In this document: in pieces, positions 16,728-26,391 of the stretch
Numbering within the stretch: the first letter of the stretch is position 1
How the letters are laid out: every line of letters begins with the position of its first letter
Assembly: GCF_900116175.1 (NCBI RefSeq)
Contig: NZ_FPCH01000005.1
Location: 64,501 to 128,500, forward strand
Direction: 5' to 3'
DNA: 64,000 nt
From: Hyphomicrobium facile
GTDB taxonomy: Bacteria > Pseudomonadota > Alphaproteobacteria > Rhizobiales > Hyphomicrobiaceae
Position numbers and translations under genes: made by a program
The notes under the pieces: model-generated
Database searches by the model: none
What the model was told of the DNA's origin: nothing
What the model saw: the letters and a program-made list of their open reading frames with translations, nothing else

Positions 16728-18665
16728 AAGGTCTGGCGGCACGGCCTCGCCGGCGAGCGCGGTTAACGCCTCATCGAGGCTGAGCACCGTCTGGTCCTGC
16801 GAACCGAGGCGCCGGATCGAGACTTTCTTTTCCTCGGCCTCGCGTTTTCCGACGACGATGATGACCGGAATTTTCGCGAGCGAATGTTCGCGGATTTTCA
16901 GGTTGATCTTCTCGTTGCGCAGATCCGTTTCGACGCGCAGGCCCGCTGCCTCGGCCTTTTGCGCAACCTCGATAGCGTAGTCGTTCGCGTCCGAGACGAT
17001 CGGGGCGACGACGATCTGCAACGGCGCAAGCCACAATGGGAAGTGACCTGCGAAGTTCTCGATCAGGATGCCGGTGAAGCGCTCGAGCGAGCCGAACATC
17101 GCCCGGTGGATCATTACGGGGGTTTTCTTTTCCGAATGATCGTCGATGTAGAACGCGCCGAGGCGGCCTGCGAGATTGAAGTCGACCTGCGTCGTTCCGC
17201 ATTGCCAGTCGCGGCCGATGGCGTCCTTCAAGACGTACTCAAGTTTCGGGCCATAGAAGGCGCCCTCGCCCGGATTGATCGCAGTCTTCACCTGCCCGTT
17301 CGAGCGGCGTTTCACTTCGTCGAGCACGTCCGACAAGGCTTTCTCGGCTTTGTCCCAAAGCGCGTCCGCGCCGACACGCTTCTCCGGCCGGGTCGAGAGC
17401 TTGATGTAGATGTCCTCGAAGCCGAAGTCCTTGTAGATCGCGAGCATCAGATCGTTGATCTTGAGGCATTCCTCCATGATCTGATCTTCAGTCAGGAAGA
17501 TGTGCGCGTCGTCCTGAGTGAAATGACGCACGCGGAGCATGCCGTGCAGGGCGCCCGACGGCTCATAGCGGTGAACCTTGCCGAACTCGGCGATGCGATA
17601 TGGAAGATCCCGGTAGCTCTTCAGGCCGTTCTTGTAGATCTGCACGTGGCCTGGGCAGTTCATCGGCTTGCAGCAGAACACACGCTCGTCCGGCAGGACG
17701 GTCGTAAACATGTTCTCGCCGTAGTTCTCCCAGTGGCCGGATAGCTCCCAGAAATGCTTCTCCATCATGTCCGGAGAGTTGACTTCCTGGTAGTCGGCGC
17801 GTTGCTGCTGACGGCGCATGTATGCGATCAGGGTCTGGAACAGCGTCCAGCCTTTCGGGTGCCAGAAGACGGAGCCCGGCGCCTCTTCCTGGAAATGGAA
17901 AAGATCCATCTCGCGGCCGAGCTTGCGATGGTCGCGCTTCTCGGCTTCTTCCAGCTGATGCAGGTAGGCTTTGAGTTCGTCTTCGGTCGCGAATGCGGTG
18001 CCGTAGATGCGCTGGAGCTGCGGCTTCGTTGAATCGCCGCGCCAATAGGCGCCGGCAAACTTCATCAGCTTGAAAGCCTTGCCGACCTGACCGGTCGAGG
18101 TCATGTGCGGGCCGCGGCAGAGGTCGAGCCATTCGCCCTGCTTGTAGATCTTGAGGTCCTGATCCTCAGGGATGGCGTCGACGAGCTCGACCTTGAAGTA
18201 CTCTCCCTTGTCCTTGAAGAATTCCTTCGCCTTGTTGCGCGTCCAGACTTCCTTGGTGAACGGCGCGTTCTTGGCGATGATCTCGCCCATGCGCTTCTCG
18301 ATCTTCGGAATGTCGTCCGGTTCGAACGGCTGCTGCTTGGCGAAGTCGTAGTAGAAGCCGTTGTCGATCACGGGGCCGATGGTGACCTGAGTTCCGGGCC
18401 AGATCGATTGCACGGCTTCGGCGAGAACGTGCGCGGCATCGTGCCGGATCAGCTCCAAAGCTGCCGGATCGGTGCGCGATACGAAGTTGATCGACGCGTC
18501 CTTGGTGATCGGATCGGCGAGGTCGGCCAATGCGCCGTCGAGCTGCATGGCAACGGTGCGCTTGGCGAGCGACGGCGAGATCGACTTTGCGATTTCGAGG
18601 CCGGTGGTTCCTGATGCGACCTGGCGCTGTTTGCCATCGGGGAACGTAATCGTAACATCAGTCAT
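16722..18665 (-). CDS. thrS: Threonine-tRNA ligase
   Basis: The full-length 647-residue class II synthetase charges tRNA-Thr. Domain order is a TGS domain (1-60, [17 protein letters not shown]), a TGS-linked editing domain (about 70-240) with [11 protein letters not shown] and the ESH-like zinc site, a catalytic core (about 245-540) and an anticodon-binding domain (about 545-640, [20 protein letters not shown]). The core has motif 2 [15 protein letters not shown], the zinc ligand in [10 protein letters not shown], and motif 3 [20 protein letters not shown] 18665 is preceded by AAAGGAGG, a near-perfect ribosome-binding site. I see no T-box or attenuator structure upstream. Confidence 0.98.
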   Translation of the reverse strand: MTDVTITFPDGKQRQVASGTTGLEIAKSISPSLAKRTVAMQLDGALADLADPITKDASINFVSRTDPAALELIRHDAAHVLAEAVQSIWPGTQVTIGPVIDNGFYYDFAKQQPFEPDDIPKIEKRMGEIIAKNAPFTKEVWTRNKAKEFFKDKGEYFKVELVDAIPEDQDLKIYKQGEWLDLCRGPHMTSTGQVGKAFKLMKFAGAYWRGDSTKPQLQRIYGTAFATEDELKAYLHQLEEAEKRDHRKLGREMDLFHFQEEAPGSVFWHPKGWTLFQTLIAYMRRQQQRADYQEVNSPDMMEKHFWELSGHWENYGENMFTTVLPDERVFCCKPMNCPGHVQIYKNGLKSYRDLPYRIAEFGKVHRYEPSGALHGMLRVRHFTQDDAHIFLTEDQIMEECLKINDLMLAIYKDFGFEDIYIKLSTRPEKRVGADALWDKAEKALSDVLDEVKRRSNGQVKTAINPGEGAFYGPKLEYVLKDAIGRDWQCGTTQVDFNLAGRLGAFYIDDHSEKKTPVMIHRAMFGSLERFTGILIENFAGHFPLWLAPLQIVVAPIVSDANDYAIEVAQKAEAAGLRVETDLRNEKINLKIREHSLAKIPVIIVVGKREAEEKKVSIRRLGSQDQTVLSLDEALTALAGEAVPPDLR

Positions 18666-18776
18666 CGCGGCCTCCTTTGCTCACTCGCCGCAAACGAACG
18701 CGGCGTAAGACGATTTCGAATGCGCTAATGGGGCGTGGCGGCGTCTGAGTCAAGTCAGCCCAATCGCAGCACCGGC

Positions 18777-19055
18777 TCAGCGCCAGCGGCCGTAACGCCA
18801 GGGCTCAAAGGTGTGTTTAACGGCGCGGATATCGGGCACCATGTCGACGCCGTGCGTGCCGCCCGGTCCGCATCTCACGAAGCGCGAGAGGGTCAGCCAG
18901 AACCCCCGCCAAGCGCCATTCAGTTCGATGGCCTGAAGTGCGTATTCGGAACACGTCGGCCAATGGCGGCACTGGCCGCCCGCCATGCCTTTGAAGGTGT
19001 AGCGGTAGACGTAAACGGGCGCCTTGAGGAGCGTTTTGGCGAGCGTGGAACTCAT
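18777..19055 (-). CDS. yidD: YidD membrane-protein insertion efficiency factor
   Basis: This 92-residue protein has the YidD signature YRYTFKGMAGGQCRHWPTCSEY, quoted by its key parts: conserved Cys residues in QCRHWPTCS, followed by ALQAIELNGAWRGFWLTLSR and CGPGGTHGVD. YidD helps the YidC insertase. The frame is open to TTG 19097 but ATG 19055 is the more usual start. It lies downstream of a coiled-coil gene on the same strand, away from its common partners rnpA and yidC. Confidence 0.93.
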   Translation of the reverse strand: MSSTLAKTLLKAPVYVYRYTFKGMAGGQCRHWPTCSEYALQAIELNGAWRGFWLTLSRFVRCGPGGTHGVDMVPDIRAVKHTFEPWRYGRWR

Positions 19056-19111
19056 AGTGCGAGCAGACGCCAAGTCCGTGGGCAGACGCAAGCGCAAACC
19101 CGTCGCAGTTG

Positions 19112-19747
19112 TCAGGGCGCAGGGGTTGCCGGTGCGGCGGGAGCCGGAGGTGCAGGGGCCGGTGCCGCCGGGGGCGCCGCTTTCGCCGCTTCCAGCTCCT
19201 TCTGGACGGCGCTCAGCTGCGATTTCAGGCTGTCGTTTTCGGCACGAATTGTGTCCAGGGCTGCTTCCGCGTCGGCCTTCGCCTTGTTCGCAATATCGAG
19301 CAGTGCCTTGACCTTGTTGGTTTCGTCTCCGGCTGCCGCGAGCTTCGCCTTCGCGTCCTCGTCGGCGGCGGCGAGCTTGGCTTTCAGATCGTCGGTTTCC
19401 TTGGCCAGGGCATTCGCCTTGTTGTCGAGTTCCGACACCTTGGCCATCGCCGTCGAGACGTCGGCCTTGCCCTCGTCGACCTGACGGAGCGCATCTGTCT
19501 CAGCGGCCTTCAGGCGATCGATCTCGTCTTGCGATGATTTTCTTACCTGCGCGGCGTCGTCGACCGCCTTGCGGAGCGAGGCCACTTCACCCTGCATCGC
19601 CGTAAGTTCGCCCTCGGCCGACGTCTTGCCATGCCAGCCGTAGAGCGCGAGGAGAGTCAGGATTGCGATCACGGCCCACTTGAGCGCGCTGGTCGATGAG
19701 GCCGCACTATCCGCGCGCGCGCCGCTATCGTTGTCCTGCGCTGCCAT
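19112..19747 (-). CDS. Single-pass membrane coiled-coil protein
   Basis: The 211-residue protein has one N-terminal membrane helix (LKWAVIAILTLLALYGW), then about 130 residues of Ala/Lys/Asp/Glu-rich coiled coil (ALAKETDDLKAKLAAADED and similar), and a low-complexity Ala/Pro tail. ATG 19747 has GGAG seven bases upstream and is preferred to 19759. The layout suggests a periplasmic rod-like spacer or structural protein. No family recognised; the low complexity makes homology claims unsafe. Confidence 0.7.
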   Translation of the reverse strand: MAAQDNDSGARADSAASSTSALKWAVIAILTLLALYGWHGKTSAEGELTAMQGEVASLRKAVDDAAQVRKSSQDEIDRLKAAETDALRQVDEGKADVSTAMAKVSELDNKANALAKETDDLKAKLAAADEDAKAKLAAAGDETNKVKALLDIANKAKADAEAALDTIRAENDSLKSQLSAVQKELEAAKAAPPAAPAPAPPAPAAPATPAP

Positions 19748-19822
19748 CTGAAACTCCATTTCTGCTCAAGGCCACGGCTTGCGGGCGTACCCGACGCCGC
19801 TTCGGCCTGGCCAAAAATTCTC

Positions 19823-19844
19823 TTCGACTCGTGTTCGACTCGTG
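19823..19844. repeat. Two tandem copies of an 11-bp unit
   Basis: TTCGACTCGTG occurs at 19823-19833 and 19834-19844, in the spacer upstream of the coiled-coil gene start. Confidence 0.7.
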
Positions 19845-20045
19845 ACTGGCATACTCCGCAGACGGGCCGACTTCCACACTCAGTTTGCCGGATGTAACCG
19901 CTTGAAAAAGATGGCATTGCTGAGGCTGTCGGCGCGGATGCGTCCTGCCGGTCTTGTCTTTTGGACATACAGCACGCCGCATCGTGCTCGTCGATTGGCT
20001 GAATGATTTTGCGGCAGACTTAGTCGCAAAAAATTGCAGTAAAGG

Positions 20046-20507
20046 TTAGCGCGCAGCCTGCAGCCCGCTGTCCGTCCGAAGTAACGCGTCGTCGAGTGCT
20101 TTCTCGACGGCATCGAATACAAGCAACGTCGAAGCCTGGCGCGCTTTGTAGTTGCGGACAGGCTCGAGGACGGCGAGGTCGGCCCAACGCCCTCCGGGGG
20201 GTGGTCCCCCTTCCTTCAACATGGCGCGCATCGTGTTGCCGACAGTGCGGAGTTCCTCCGGCGTCGAGCCGACGATCTCGCGGGCCATGACCGACGCTGA
20301 AGCCTGACCGAGAAGGCAGGCCTTGACCGACTGGCCGAAATCGCTGACCCGGCCATTCTCCAGTTCGAGATCGACAGTCACGGTCGATCCGCAGAGCTTC
20401 GAATGACCCGTCGCGGTGCCATGGGGGTGGGCTAATCTTCCTGTTCGCGAGATCGCTCCCGCCAGCTCGAGAATGCGTGTGTTGTAGATCTCATCGAGGT
20501 TGGCCAT
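20046..20507 (-). CDS. NifU/IscU-like iron-sulfur scaffold protein
   Basis: This 153-residue protein resembles IscU-type scaffolds of the alphaproteobacterial subtype. It starts MANLDEIYNTRILELAGAI, has Cys in HSKLCGSTVTVDLEL and in VKACLLGQASASVMA, and continues with a helix-rich end. The first ligand Cys region (KLCGS) replaces the usual NPxCGD. An open frame extends far upstream to 21203, overlapping hisI, but residues before MANLDEIY do not look like protein. Divergent from hisI, a common alphaproteobacterial arrangement. Confidence 0.82.
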   Translation of the reverse strand: MANLDEIYNTRILELAGAISRTGRLAHPHGTATGHSKLCGSTVTVDLELENGRVSDFGQSVKACLLGQASASVMAREIVGSTPEELRTVGNTMRAMLKEGGPPPGGRWADLAVLEPVRNYKARQASTLLVFDAVEKALDDALLRTDSGLQAAR

Positions 20508-20756
20508 AGGTCTCTTTTGCGTCTTATGGTCTTTTGGATCGCGGGCGGTGTCCCGCCTCTCGTCTAAACATATGAGTGGCCGTATATAAGGCCTGCCGGC
20601 CGTGAATACGAGATCTGCCGGCATTCCGACGCGGAATGATACCCCCAACGATCCCACCACGATTGGGCCTTTCCAACCGCCATAATTGGCCTGCGTGGCG
20701 GCGGACCCGATAGTATGGCGGGCCCAATGTTGGCCCCAACCCAGACAGAGTTGCAA

Positions 20757-21173
20757 ATGGCGGACGGCGAAACCGACGAGACCACCCTTTCCTTTCGGCC
20801 CGTATTCGGACCGGACGGCCTGATACCCGCGATCGTGACGGATCCCGCGTCCGGCAACGTGCTCATGTTTGCCTACATGAACGAGGAAGCCCTGGCGCAA
20901 ACCATCGCCAGCGGATTTGCGCATTTCTGGAGCCGGTCGCGGGCCAAGCTTTGGAAAAAGGGCGACGAGAGCGGCAACCTGCTCAAGGTCATCGAACTGC
21001 GTACCGACTGCGACCAGGACGTCATCTGGGTTGCCGCCGAGGTTCAGGGCGATGGGGTCGCCTGCCATACGGGCGCTCGTTCCTGCTTCTATCGCCGAGT
21101 TGTGCAGGCCACCGGCAGCGGAACGCCCGTCCTCGAGTTTGCTGACCTTCCGGAGCCGAAGACGCCGGCGTGA
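20757..21173 (+). CDS. hisI: Phosphoribosyl-AMP cyclohydrolase
   Basis: HisI hydrolyses phosphoribosyl-AMP to ProFAR, the third step of histidine synthesis. The 138-residue protein has [37 protein letters not shown], and the metal-binding stretches [12 protein letters not shown] and [11 protein letters not shown]. The Asp and Cys residues that bind Zn and Mg are present. There is no fused HisE domain. ATG 20757 gives the usual N-terminus; an in-frame ATG at 20715 would add 14 residues. Confidence 0.95.
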   Translation: MADGETDETTLSFRPVFGPDGLIPAIVTDPASGNVLMFAYMNEEALAQTIASGFAHFWSRSRAKLWKKGDESGNLLKVIELRTDCDQDVIWVAAEVQGDGVACHTGARSCFYRRVVQATGSGTPVLEFADLPEPKTPA

Positions 21174-21351
21174 TAGCTGGCCTGATATGAGCGTCACCAG
21201 CATCCCGGCGCTTCCGCCAGTTGCTTTGGCTCGCCGCGTTCACACCTTGATTACCTATTGGTAGCGCGGCCTTAATGCCGCAGCGCTAGCATAAGGTTAG
21301 CGAGCGCCGCTCGGCTGGTAGAGCCGTCGCCCGCTGGCAGGGAGTGCCATC

Positions 21352-22356
21352 ATGGACCGCACGGCGGGTGTTAGGATTGGATTGGCGCTGGGCGGAGGTG
21401 CCGCCCGCGGATGGGCGCACATCGGCGTTCTCAGAGCTTTGGAACGCGCCGGCATCAAGCCGGACATCATCGCGGGGACGTCAATCGGGGCGGTCGTCGG
21501 CGGTTGCCACGCGGCCGGCCATCTCGACAACTTGGAGCGCTGGGCGCGCGAACTCACGCCGAAGCGGATATTCGGATACCTCGACTTGAACTTCGCCGGA
21601 ACCGGCCTGATCAGCGGCCAGCGTTTGTGCGAACGCCTCGAGCAACATCTCGGCGACCGCAACATCGAAGATCTTGGAACGCGTTTCACGGCAGTCGCGA
21701 CTGAAATCGGCACCGGGCACGAGCATTGGCTGTCGCGCGGCCGGTTGGTCGATGCCGTGCGCGCATCCTATGCGCTGCCGGGCGTTTTCAAACCGGTGAA
21801 AGTCCATGGCCGCTGGCTGTTCGACGGCGCACTCGTGAACCCCATTCCCGTCTCGGTCTGCCGCGCTCTCGGCGCTCGCTACGTTATCGCCGTCAATTTG
21901 AACTTCGATATTCTTGGCCGCGGAAGCGTCATCTCGACACCGGAAGCGCTTTTTGCGGAAGGGGAAGAGGCGTTGCACATGGCTCAGGAACAAGAGCCGC
22001 AGGACAAGCGCGGCGTGCGCGCTCTTCTGCAACGCCAGATTCTCGGAAAGCGCGATGGCGCTCCCGGCATCTCGACAGTGATGGTCGATGCTCTCAACAT
22101 CGTACAGGATCGCATCGCGCGTTCGCGGCTTGCAGGTGATCCGCCTGACGCCATGATTTCACCGCGGCTTCAGGACGTCGGCCTCTTCGATTTTCACCGT
22201 GCGGAAGAAGCCATCGAGCGCGGCAGCCAGGCTGTCGAGCGTCAGCTCGACGATATGGTTCGGGAAATTGAAATATGCGACCCCAGGCGCGCACCCAACC
22301 GCGCGCGCCTGCAAACTGGCGGTTCGATCGCGAGCGATCAGCCGGTCGCCAAGTAA
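21352..22356 (+). CDS. Patatin-like phospholipase (RssA/YchK-like)
   Basis: The 334-residue protein has the oxyanion-hole motif LALGGGAARGWAH at residues 11-23, the nucleophile S44 in AGTSIGAVVGG, and the catalytic dyad Asp158 in FDGALVNP. This is the patatin Ser-Asp dyad found in bacterial serine esterases and phospholipases. A GGAG lies upstream of ATG 21352. The frame overlaps the convergent CBS gene by 19 bases. Substrate unknown. Confidence 0.9.
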   Translation: MDRTAGVRIGLALGGGAARGWAHIGVLRALERAGIKPDIIAGTSIGAVVGGCHAAGHLDNLERWARELTPKRIFGYLDLNFAGTGLISGQRLCERLEQHLGDRNIEDLGTRFTAVATEIGTGHEHWLSRGRLVDAVRASYALPGVFKPVKVHGRWLFDGALVNPIPVSVCRALGARYVIAVNLNFDILGRGSVISTPEALFAEGEEALHMAQEQEPQDKRGVRALLQRQILGKRDGAPGISTVMVDALNIVQDRIARSRLAGDPPDAMISPRLQDVGLFDFHRAEEAIERGSQAVERQLDDMVREIEICDPRRAPNRARLQTGGSIASDQPVAK

Positions 22357-22769
22357 CCGCGCATCGCGGTCACTTCAAGCTCCACCTCGGCCGTGTGGTG
22401 CTTGACGACGTCGCCGATCGAAATGATGCCGACGAGCGCGCCATTTTCGACGACGGGAATATGGCGGAAGCGTCCCTTCGTCATCGTTTCCATGATCTCG
22501 TCGAGCGTGCATTCTCGCGTGCAGCAAACGACATCGCGAGTCATTCCTTCTCTGGCCAGCATCGTGAGCGCCGCAGCTCCGTGCTCCGCCACCAATCGTA
22601 TGATGTCTCGCTCTGAAATAATGCCAATGACGTTTTCGGTTTCGCCGAGAATGACAATGGCGCCGATCTTGCGGCTGGCGAGCCGCAAAGCAATTTCCTG
22701 GATCGAGTCATCCGGACGCGCAGTCATGACACCGCGCTCTTTCGACTTGAGTATTTGTCCAATGATCAC
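22338..22769 (-). CDS. CBS-domain-pair protein
   Basis: The 143-residue protein is little more than two tandem CBS domains. The first covers residues 8-65 (VMTARPDDSIQEIALRLASRK, IGIISERDIIRLV) and the second 72-130 (MTRDVVCCTRECTLDEIMETM, LVGIISIGDVVKHH). CBS pairs bind adenosyl nucleotides and act as energy sensors. It starts at GTG 22769 and converges on the patatin gene with a 19-base overlap at the stops. Confidence 0.92.
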   Translation of the reverse strand: MIIGQILKSKERGVMTARPDDSIQEIALRLASRKIGAIVILGETENVIGIISERDIIRLVAEHGAAALTMLAREGMTRDVVCCTRECTLDEIMETMTKGRFRHIPVVENGALVGIISIGDVVKHHTAEVELEVTAMRGYLATG

Positions 22770-22956
22770 TGGTTCAGCCTCCGATCCGAACGTCGTGCGT
22801 GACCGAAGGCAGAACTTTGCGCTTGCGCGCTCGAGAGGATTCGCAAGCTTGCCTGTTCTTCAGCCGGCACAACGCTGCGTTTTTCACCCTAACCGATATC
22901 CGCTCTTACGGCGGACTAACTAAAAGCTGGGGCAAATCCGGAACGAATGCAAGGCT

Positions 22957-23712
22957 TCAATCGAGATCCGGTGAAGGCGGCGGATCATTTTGCGCTGCAC
23001 GATCGAAAGCACCGAGTGCGAACAAACCAAATAGATATCCGCCGACGTGCGCTTCCCACGCGATCTCACCCTCTTCGCCGAATTTACCGAAGCCGATGAT
23101 CGCCAGCAAATTGATCGCAAGAAATGCGGCCGACACAAGAATAATGCGTCTGTCGTTCAATGCGCTTCTTAACGTTAGTGCCGGAATTGCAGACGGCCGT
23201 TCGCGAAGCAAATAGCCTTCGCCCCGATCGAGCGCCGGAAAGAGAAATCGCATGACGCCGCCCATCATCGCGGAGATGGCGCCGCTTGCACCGATGACGG
23301 GCGCCAGCATTTCGGGATTGAAGACGAGAAACAGAAGTGCGCCGCACACGCCGCCCGCTATCGAGAACGCTAGAAAGCGACCACCGCCGAGGCGAGCGCA
23401 CAAAACGGATCCGAACGCGAGCATCCACGCCGAATTGAAAACGAGATGCGTCATGTCGGCGTGGACCAGCATGTGGGTCATCCACGACGTGACCGCCGAC
23501 ACGTCGCCGCCCGGCAGCTCGCCTGCCAATCCCGAATAGCGGGCGGGAATGAACGCGAGCGCGAGCAGCCACCACGTGAAATCGTCGGGCGTCAGAAACG
23601 ACATCGCGGCGTGGACGGCGATCAAAACGGCAATGATCGCGAGCACCGCGCCGGGGACGTTGAAGATTGGTTCTCGGTTCACAAGACGTCCCACTTTGAT
23701 GCGATGCGGCAT
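22957..23712 (-). CDS. Rhomboid-family intramembrane serine protease
   Basis: This 251-residue protein with about six membrane helices has the catalytic serine S143 in GASGAISAMMGG and the partner histidine H222 in WEAHVGGYLFGLF. The conserved HADMTHLVFNSAWMLAFG helix provides the oxyanion His/Asn. The residues for a Ser-His dyad are all present, so it is probably active. The charged L1-like loop before TMH2 is typical. Substrate unknown; it is one gene upstream of the CBS protein. Confidence 0.92.
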   Translation of the reverse strand: MPHRIKVGRLVNREPIFNVPGAVLAIIAVLIAVHAAMSFLTPDDFTWWLLALAFIPARYSGLAGELPGGDVSAVTSWMTHMLVHADMTHLVFNSAWMLAFGSVLCARLGGGRFLAFSIAGGVCGALLFLVFNPEMLAPVIGASGAISAMMGGVMRFLFPALDRGEGYLLRERPSAIPALTLRSALNDRRIILVSAAFLAINLLAIIGFGKFGEEGEIAWEAHVGGYLFGLFALGAFDRAAQNDPPPSPDLD

Positions 23713-23920
23713 CTTTCTGCCGGACGGCCGTTGTTAGCCGTTCGGTTCATGCCGGGCAACACCGGGAACCCGCGCCTCCAGCGGAAGATCTCCGGGCTGG
23801 CACGAAGGATGCTCCCGAGAGGTCCATCGGGCCGCCGCGTCAGCGGCGTGCGCCGAAATGGTACGGACCGGCTTTTGCCGCGTCCGGCCAAGTTCAAATC
23901 GTTGCCGGGTGCCCGTTCGC

Positions 23921-24562
23921 ATGAAAGAAGCTGTCAGCCAATCGCTGTTTACCTATTGGAACGACCTCCGAGGAGATCGGCTGGCGCCGAAGCGTTTCGA
24001 AATCGACCCCTCGAGCATTGCCAATTATCTCCCCGACACGTTCATTCTCGAGCGCGTCGATTATGCGACGCTGCGGTTTCGCCTCGCCGGGACACGGATC
24101 GCCGAAGCCTTCGGTATGGAATTGCGCGGGCAAAGTCTGCTCGGGCTCTTCAACGAGGAAGACGCCGCCACATTGGAAGGGCAAATATCGCTCATCACAT
24201 CGGAGGCCGCGGTCGGCGTGTTCGAGATCTCCGCCCATGACGGGCGCAGTCACTCGGCCGCTTTCGAAGTCACGATCTTGCCTTTGCTGCACACACGCGA
24301 TGTCGTGGAACGCTATCTCGGTTCGGTCGTGCCGATCGACAGGCCGGAATGGCTCGGCAGGGTGTCTCTTCCGCATCGTTCGCTTATCCGGCACCAACTC
24401 ATCCGGCCCGACGGCACGACACGCCGCGAAATCGAAATCGCCAATCGTCAATCACCGTTTTGTCCAACCATTCGCGAGGCCCGAATTGTGCGCTCGGCGC
24501 GCCGGCAATTCCGCGTCTATGAGGGCGGCCTCAGCGCGCAGGCGAAGACAGATAATCTTTAG
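23921..24562 (+). CDS. PAS_5 (DUF1388-like) domain protein
   Basis: This 213-residue protein resembles the alphaproteobacterial PAS_5 family, with an opening helix (LFTYWNDLRGDRLAPKR), DIDPSSI-like segment (EIDPSSIANYLPDTFILERV), the core FRLAGTRIAEAFGMELRG, and a later strand pair. The start is ATG 23921 rather than the longer frame from 23858. No output domain is attached, so it may signal through partners. A 16-bp tandem duplication covers the stop codon. It precedes the PilZ gene. Confidence 0.75.
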   Translation: MKEAVSQSLFTYWNDLRGDRLAPKRFEIDPSSIANYLPDTFILERVDYATLRFRLAGTRIAEAFGMELRGQSLLGLFNEEDAATLEGQISLITSEAAVGVFEISAHDGRSHSAAFEVTILPLLHTRDVVERYLGSVVPIDRPEWLGRVSLPHRSLIRHQLIRPDGTTRREIEIANRQSPFCPTIREARIVRSARRQFRVYEGGLSAQAKTDNL

Positions 24563-24582
24563 GACGGATAATCTTTAGGACG
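24551..24582. repeat. Exact 16-bp tandem duplication containing a stop codon
   Basis: GATAATCTTTAGGACG at 24551-24566 contains the TAG stop of the PAS_5 gene and is followed directly by an identical copy at 24567-24582. Confidence 0.9.
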
Positions 24583-24734
24583 GACATAACCTTACCCGGA
24601 GCCAATCGATTTTGATGCGCTGATTAGAACTTCATTAAGGAGGTCTTCGGCATAGTCATTTTGGGCAGCGTTCATGTGTTGACACCGCGGATAGCGCCCA
24701 ATGAACCCACCCCGTTCAGTCCCAAGGGTCGGCT

Positions 24735-25364
24735 ATGTCCGTGCATTCGAGCATCATCCGGGAAGTCCTGCAGCAGACTGATGCGCTAAAGGCGGGAGAC
24801 TTGCGCAAGCATCGCAGGGTTCCGCTTTCGCTTTCGGGCCGCTTCATGCGCCCTGACCGCACCGAATACACATGCCAGCTCAAGGACATCTCTGTCGGGG
24901 GCGCCGCGATCATAACGACGAATGTGCCCGAAATCGGTGAGCGCGTCGTCGTCTACCTCGATCATGTCGGCGGCCTTGAAGGCGTCGTCTCGCGAATTAC
25001 GTCCGACGGCTTCGCATTTGCTTTTAAAGTCACTGAGCACAAACGCGAGAAGCTCGCGGCGCAAATCATGTGGCTCGTCAACAAGGATGACTTCCCTGAT
25101 GAAGTCGGCCGGCTCCATGAACGGGTCGGAACTCGCGGGCGGCGCACGACGTTGAGGATCGAAGAAGGCGTCATAATTGACGTTGAATTGCTCGATGTTT
25201 CAGCATCTGGCGCTTCAATCGGCACTCCGGCACGGCCGCCGATCGGGAGCCTCGTGATTGCTGGAAAAACTCGGGCGATCGTTCGGCGTCATCACGGACA
25301 CGGCATTGGTTTACAATTTCTGTCGCTGCTTTCGCCTGAGGCGTTGCGCGACAGATTTCCTTGA
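24735..25364 (+). CDS. Protein with two PilZ domains (predicted c-di-GMP binding)
   Basis: The 209-residue protein has a first PilZ-like domain with an RxxxR cluster (LRKHRRVPLSL) and DxSxxGG (LKDISVGGAAI), and a second with RTTLR and DVSASGASIG. Both c-di-GMP contact motifs are therefore present twice, suggesting two binding sites. There is no other domain. Downstream lies a secreted LapG-like protease; c-di-GMP controls such proteases in Pseudomonas, so the neighbourhood is suggestive. ATG 24735 is used. Confidence 0.85.
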   Translation: MSVHSSIIREVLQQTDALKAGDLRKHRRVPLSLSGRFMRPDRTEYTCQLKDISVGGAAIITTNVPEIGERVVVYLDHVGGLEGVVSRITSDGFAFAFKVTEHKREKLAAQIMWLVNKDDFPDEVGRLHERVGTRGRRTTLRIEEGVIIDVELLDVSASGASIGTPARPPIGSLVIAGKTRAIVRRHHGHGIGLQFLSLLSPEALRDRFP

Positions 25365-25523
25365 ACATTACGCGTTGGTTGTGTGATGCCTCAAATCGCC
25401 CGCCGAGTTGCCAAAATCCTAAAGTTCAATTTGGATGTAACTTTAGTGCGAATGCCACGGCGGGCATTCATGCTAAAAGCAGCTGTCTCGCGTACTGTAT
25501 CGTACCGTGTTCGAGGGCGTATC

Positions 25524-26204
25524 ATGAAGTACGGTAGCGTAGCCATTTACTTGGCAGTTGGACTATTTGCGGCAGTAATGCCGGCGGCAGCGCAGCAGGT
25601 AGCGGTGGTCAGTCCCGCGACGCGAGCTCCGGAATTTATGCGGGTATACGGAAGTTCCCAGCCGCCATATGGCTTTGTGGCTTTCTGTGAGCGCATGCCT
25701 CAGGAATGTGTCGTCACCTCACCGGATGACGCACGTTACCAGGCGACACCTCAGGCGTTGAGCGAGCTCGACGAGGTCAATCGGGCGGTCAATCATGAGA
25801 TTGAGCCGGCGACCGACCTCGAAGTTTACGGCGTCGTCGAGTACTGGACGCTGCCGAAAACGCGCGGCGATTGCGAAGATTACCAACTTCTTAAGCGCCA
25901 TCGTCTCATCTCGCGGGGCTGGCCGTCGTCATCGCTTTTGATGACGGTCGTTCGCGACGAAAAGAACGAAGGCCACGCCGTACTTACGGCGCGGACGACG
26001 CAAGGCGATTTCATCCTAGACAACAAGGTCGATGTCGTCCGGCTTTGGAACCAGACGCCTTATCACTTCGTGATGCGGCAGTCGTATATGGATCCGAAGG
26101 TTTGGGTATCACTCGATCCGAACGATGCCGCGACGCCTTCTGCGCTGTCGGGTGTTCAGTCGGTCAACCAGGGGATCATCGAGACGACGCCTGGTTATCG
26201 GTGA
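25524..26204 (+). CDS. Exported transglutaminase-like cysteine protease (BTLCP, DUF920)
   Basis: This 226-residue precursor has a signal peptide (AIYLAVGLFAAVMPAAAQQ) and the catalytic triad of bacterial transglutaminase-like cysteine peptidases: C117 in TRGDCEDYQLL, H151 in NEGHAVL and D166 in FILDNK. The family includes Pseudomonas LapG, which cleaves a biofilm adhesin, but relatives like this one are widespread in rhizobia with unknown targets. Start at ATG 25524 gives the signal peptide. It is followed by a strong terminator. Confidence 0.9.
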   Translation: MKYGSVAIYLAVGLFAAVMPAAAQQVAVVSPATRAPEFMRVYGSSQPPYGFVAFCERMPQECVVTSPDDARYQATPQALSELDEVNRAVNHEIEPATDLEVYGVVEYWTLPKTRGDCEDYQLLKRHRLISRGWPSSSLLMTVVRDEKNEGHAVLTARTTQGDFILDNKVDVVRLWNQTPYHFVMRQSYMDPKVWVSLDPNDAATPSALSGVQSVNQGIIETTPGYR

Positions 26205-26301
26205 TGCGACGATAGTCGACGAAAGAACTTTTGCAGGCCGGACAGAAAACCGATCTTTGGCCGTTCCCCCGGCCGATCCCCCGATCGAGTCCGACCTGTT
26301 C

Positions 26302-26345
26302 GCGGGCCGCGTGTCTTCCCCCGAGACGCCGGCCCGCTTTTTTTT
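26302..26345 (+). terminator. Rho-independent terminator after the cysteine protease gene
   Basis: An 8-bp GC stem (26302-26309 with 26330-26337) stacks on an inner 6-bp stem (26311-26316 with 26324-26329, one G-T pair), followed by eight T residues from 26338. Confidence 0.92.
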
Positions 26346-26391
26346 GGGCGGTTCATGCAAACTCGGTCAACGAGGTTTTAATGCCGGGATT

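Noticed and set aside
20508-21203. N-terminal extension of the NifU-like gene overlapping hisI
   Set aside because: The extra residues do not resemble any protein and conflict with hisI; MANLDEIY is the natural start.
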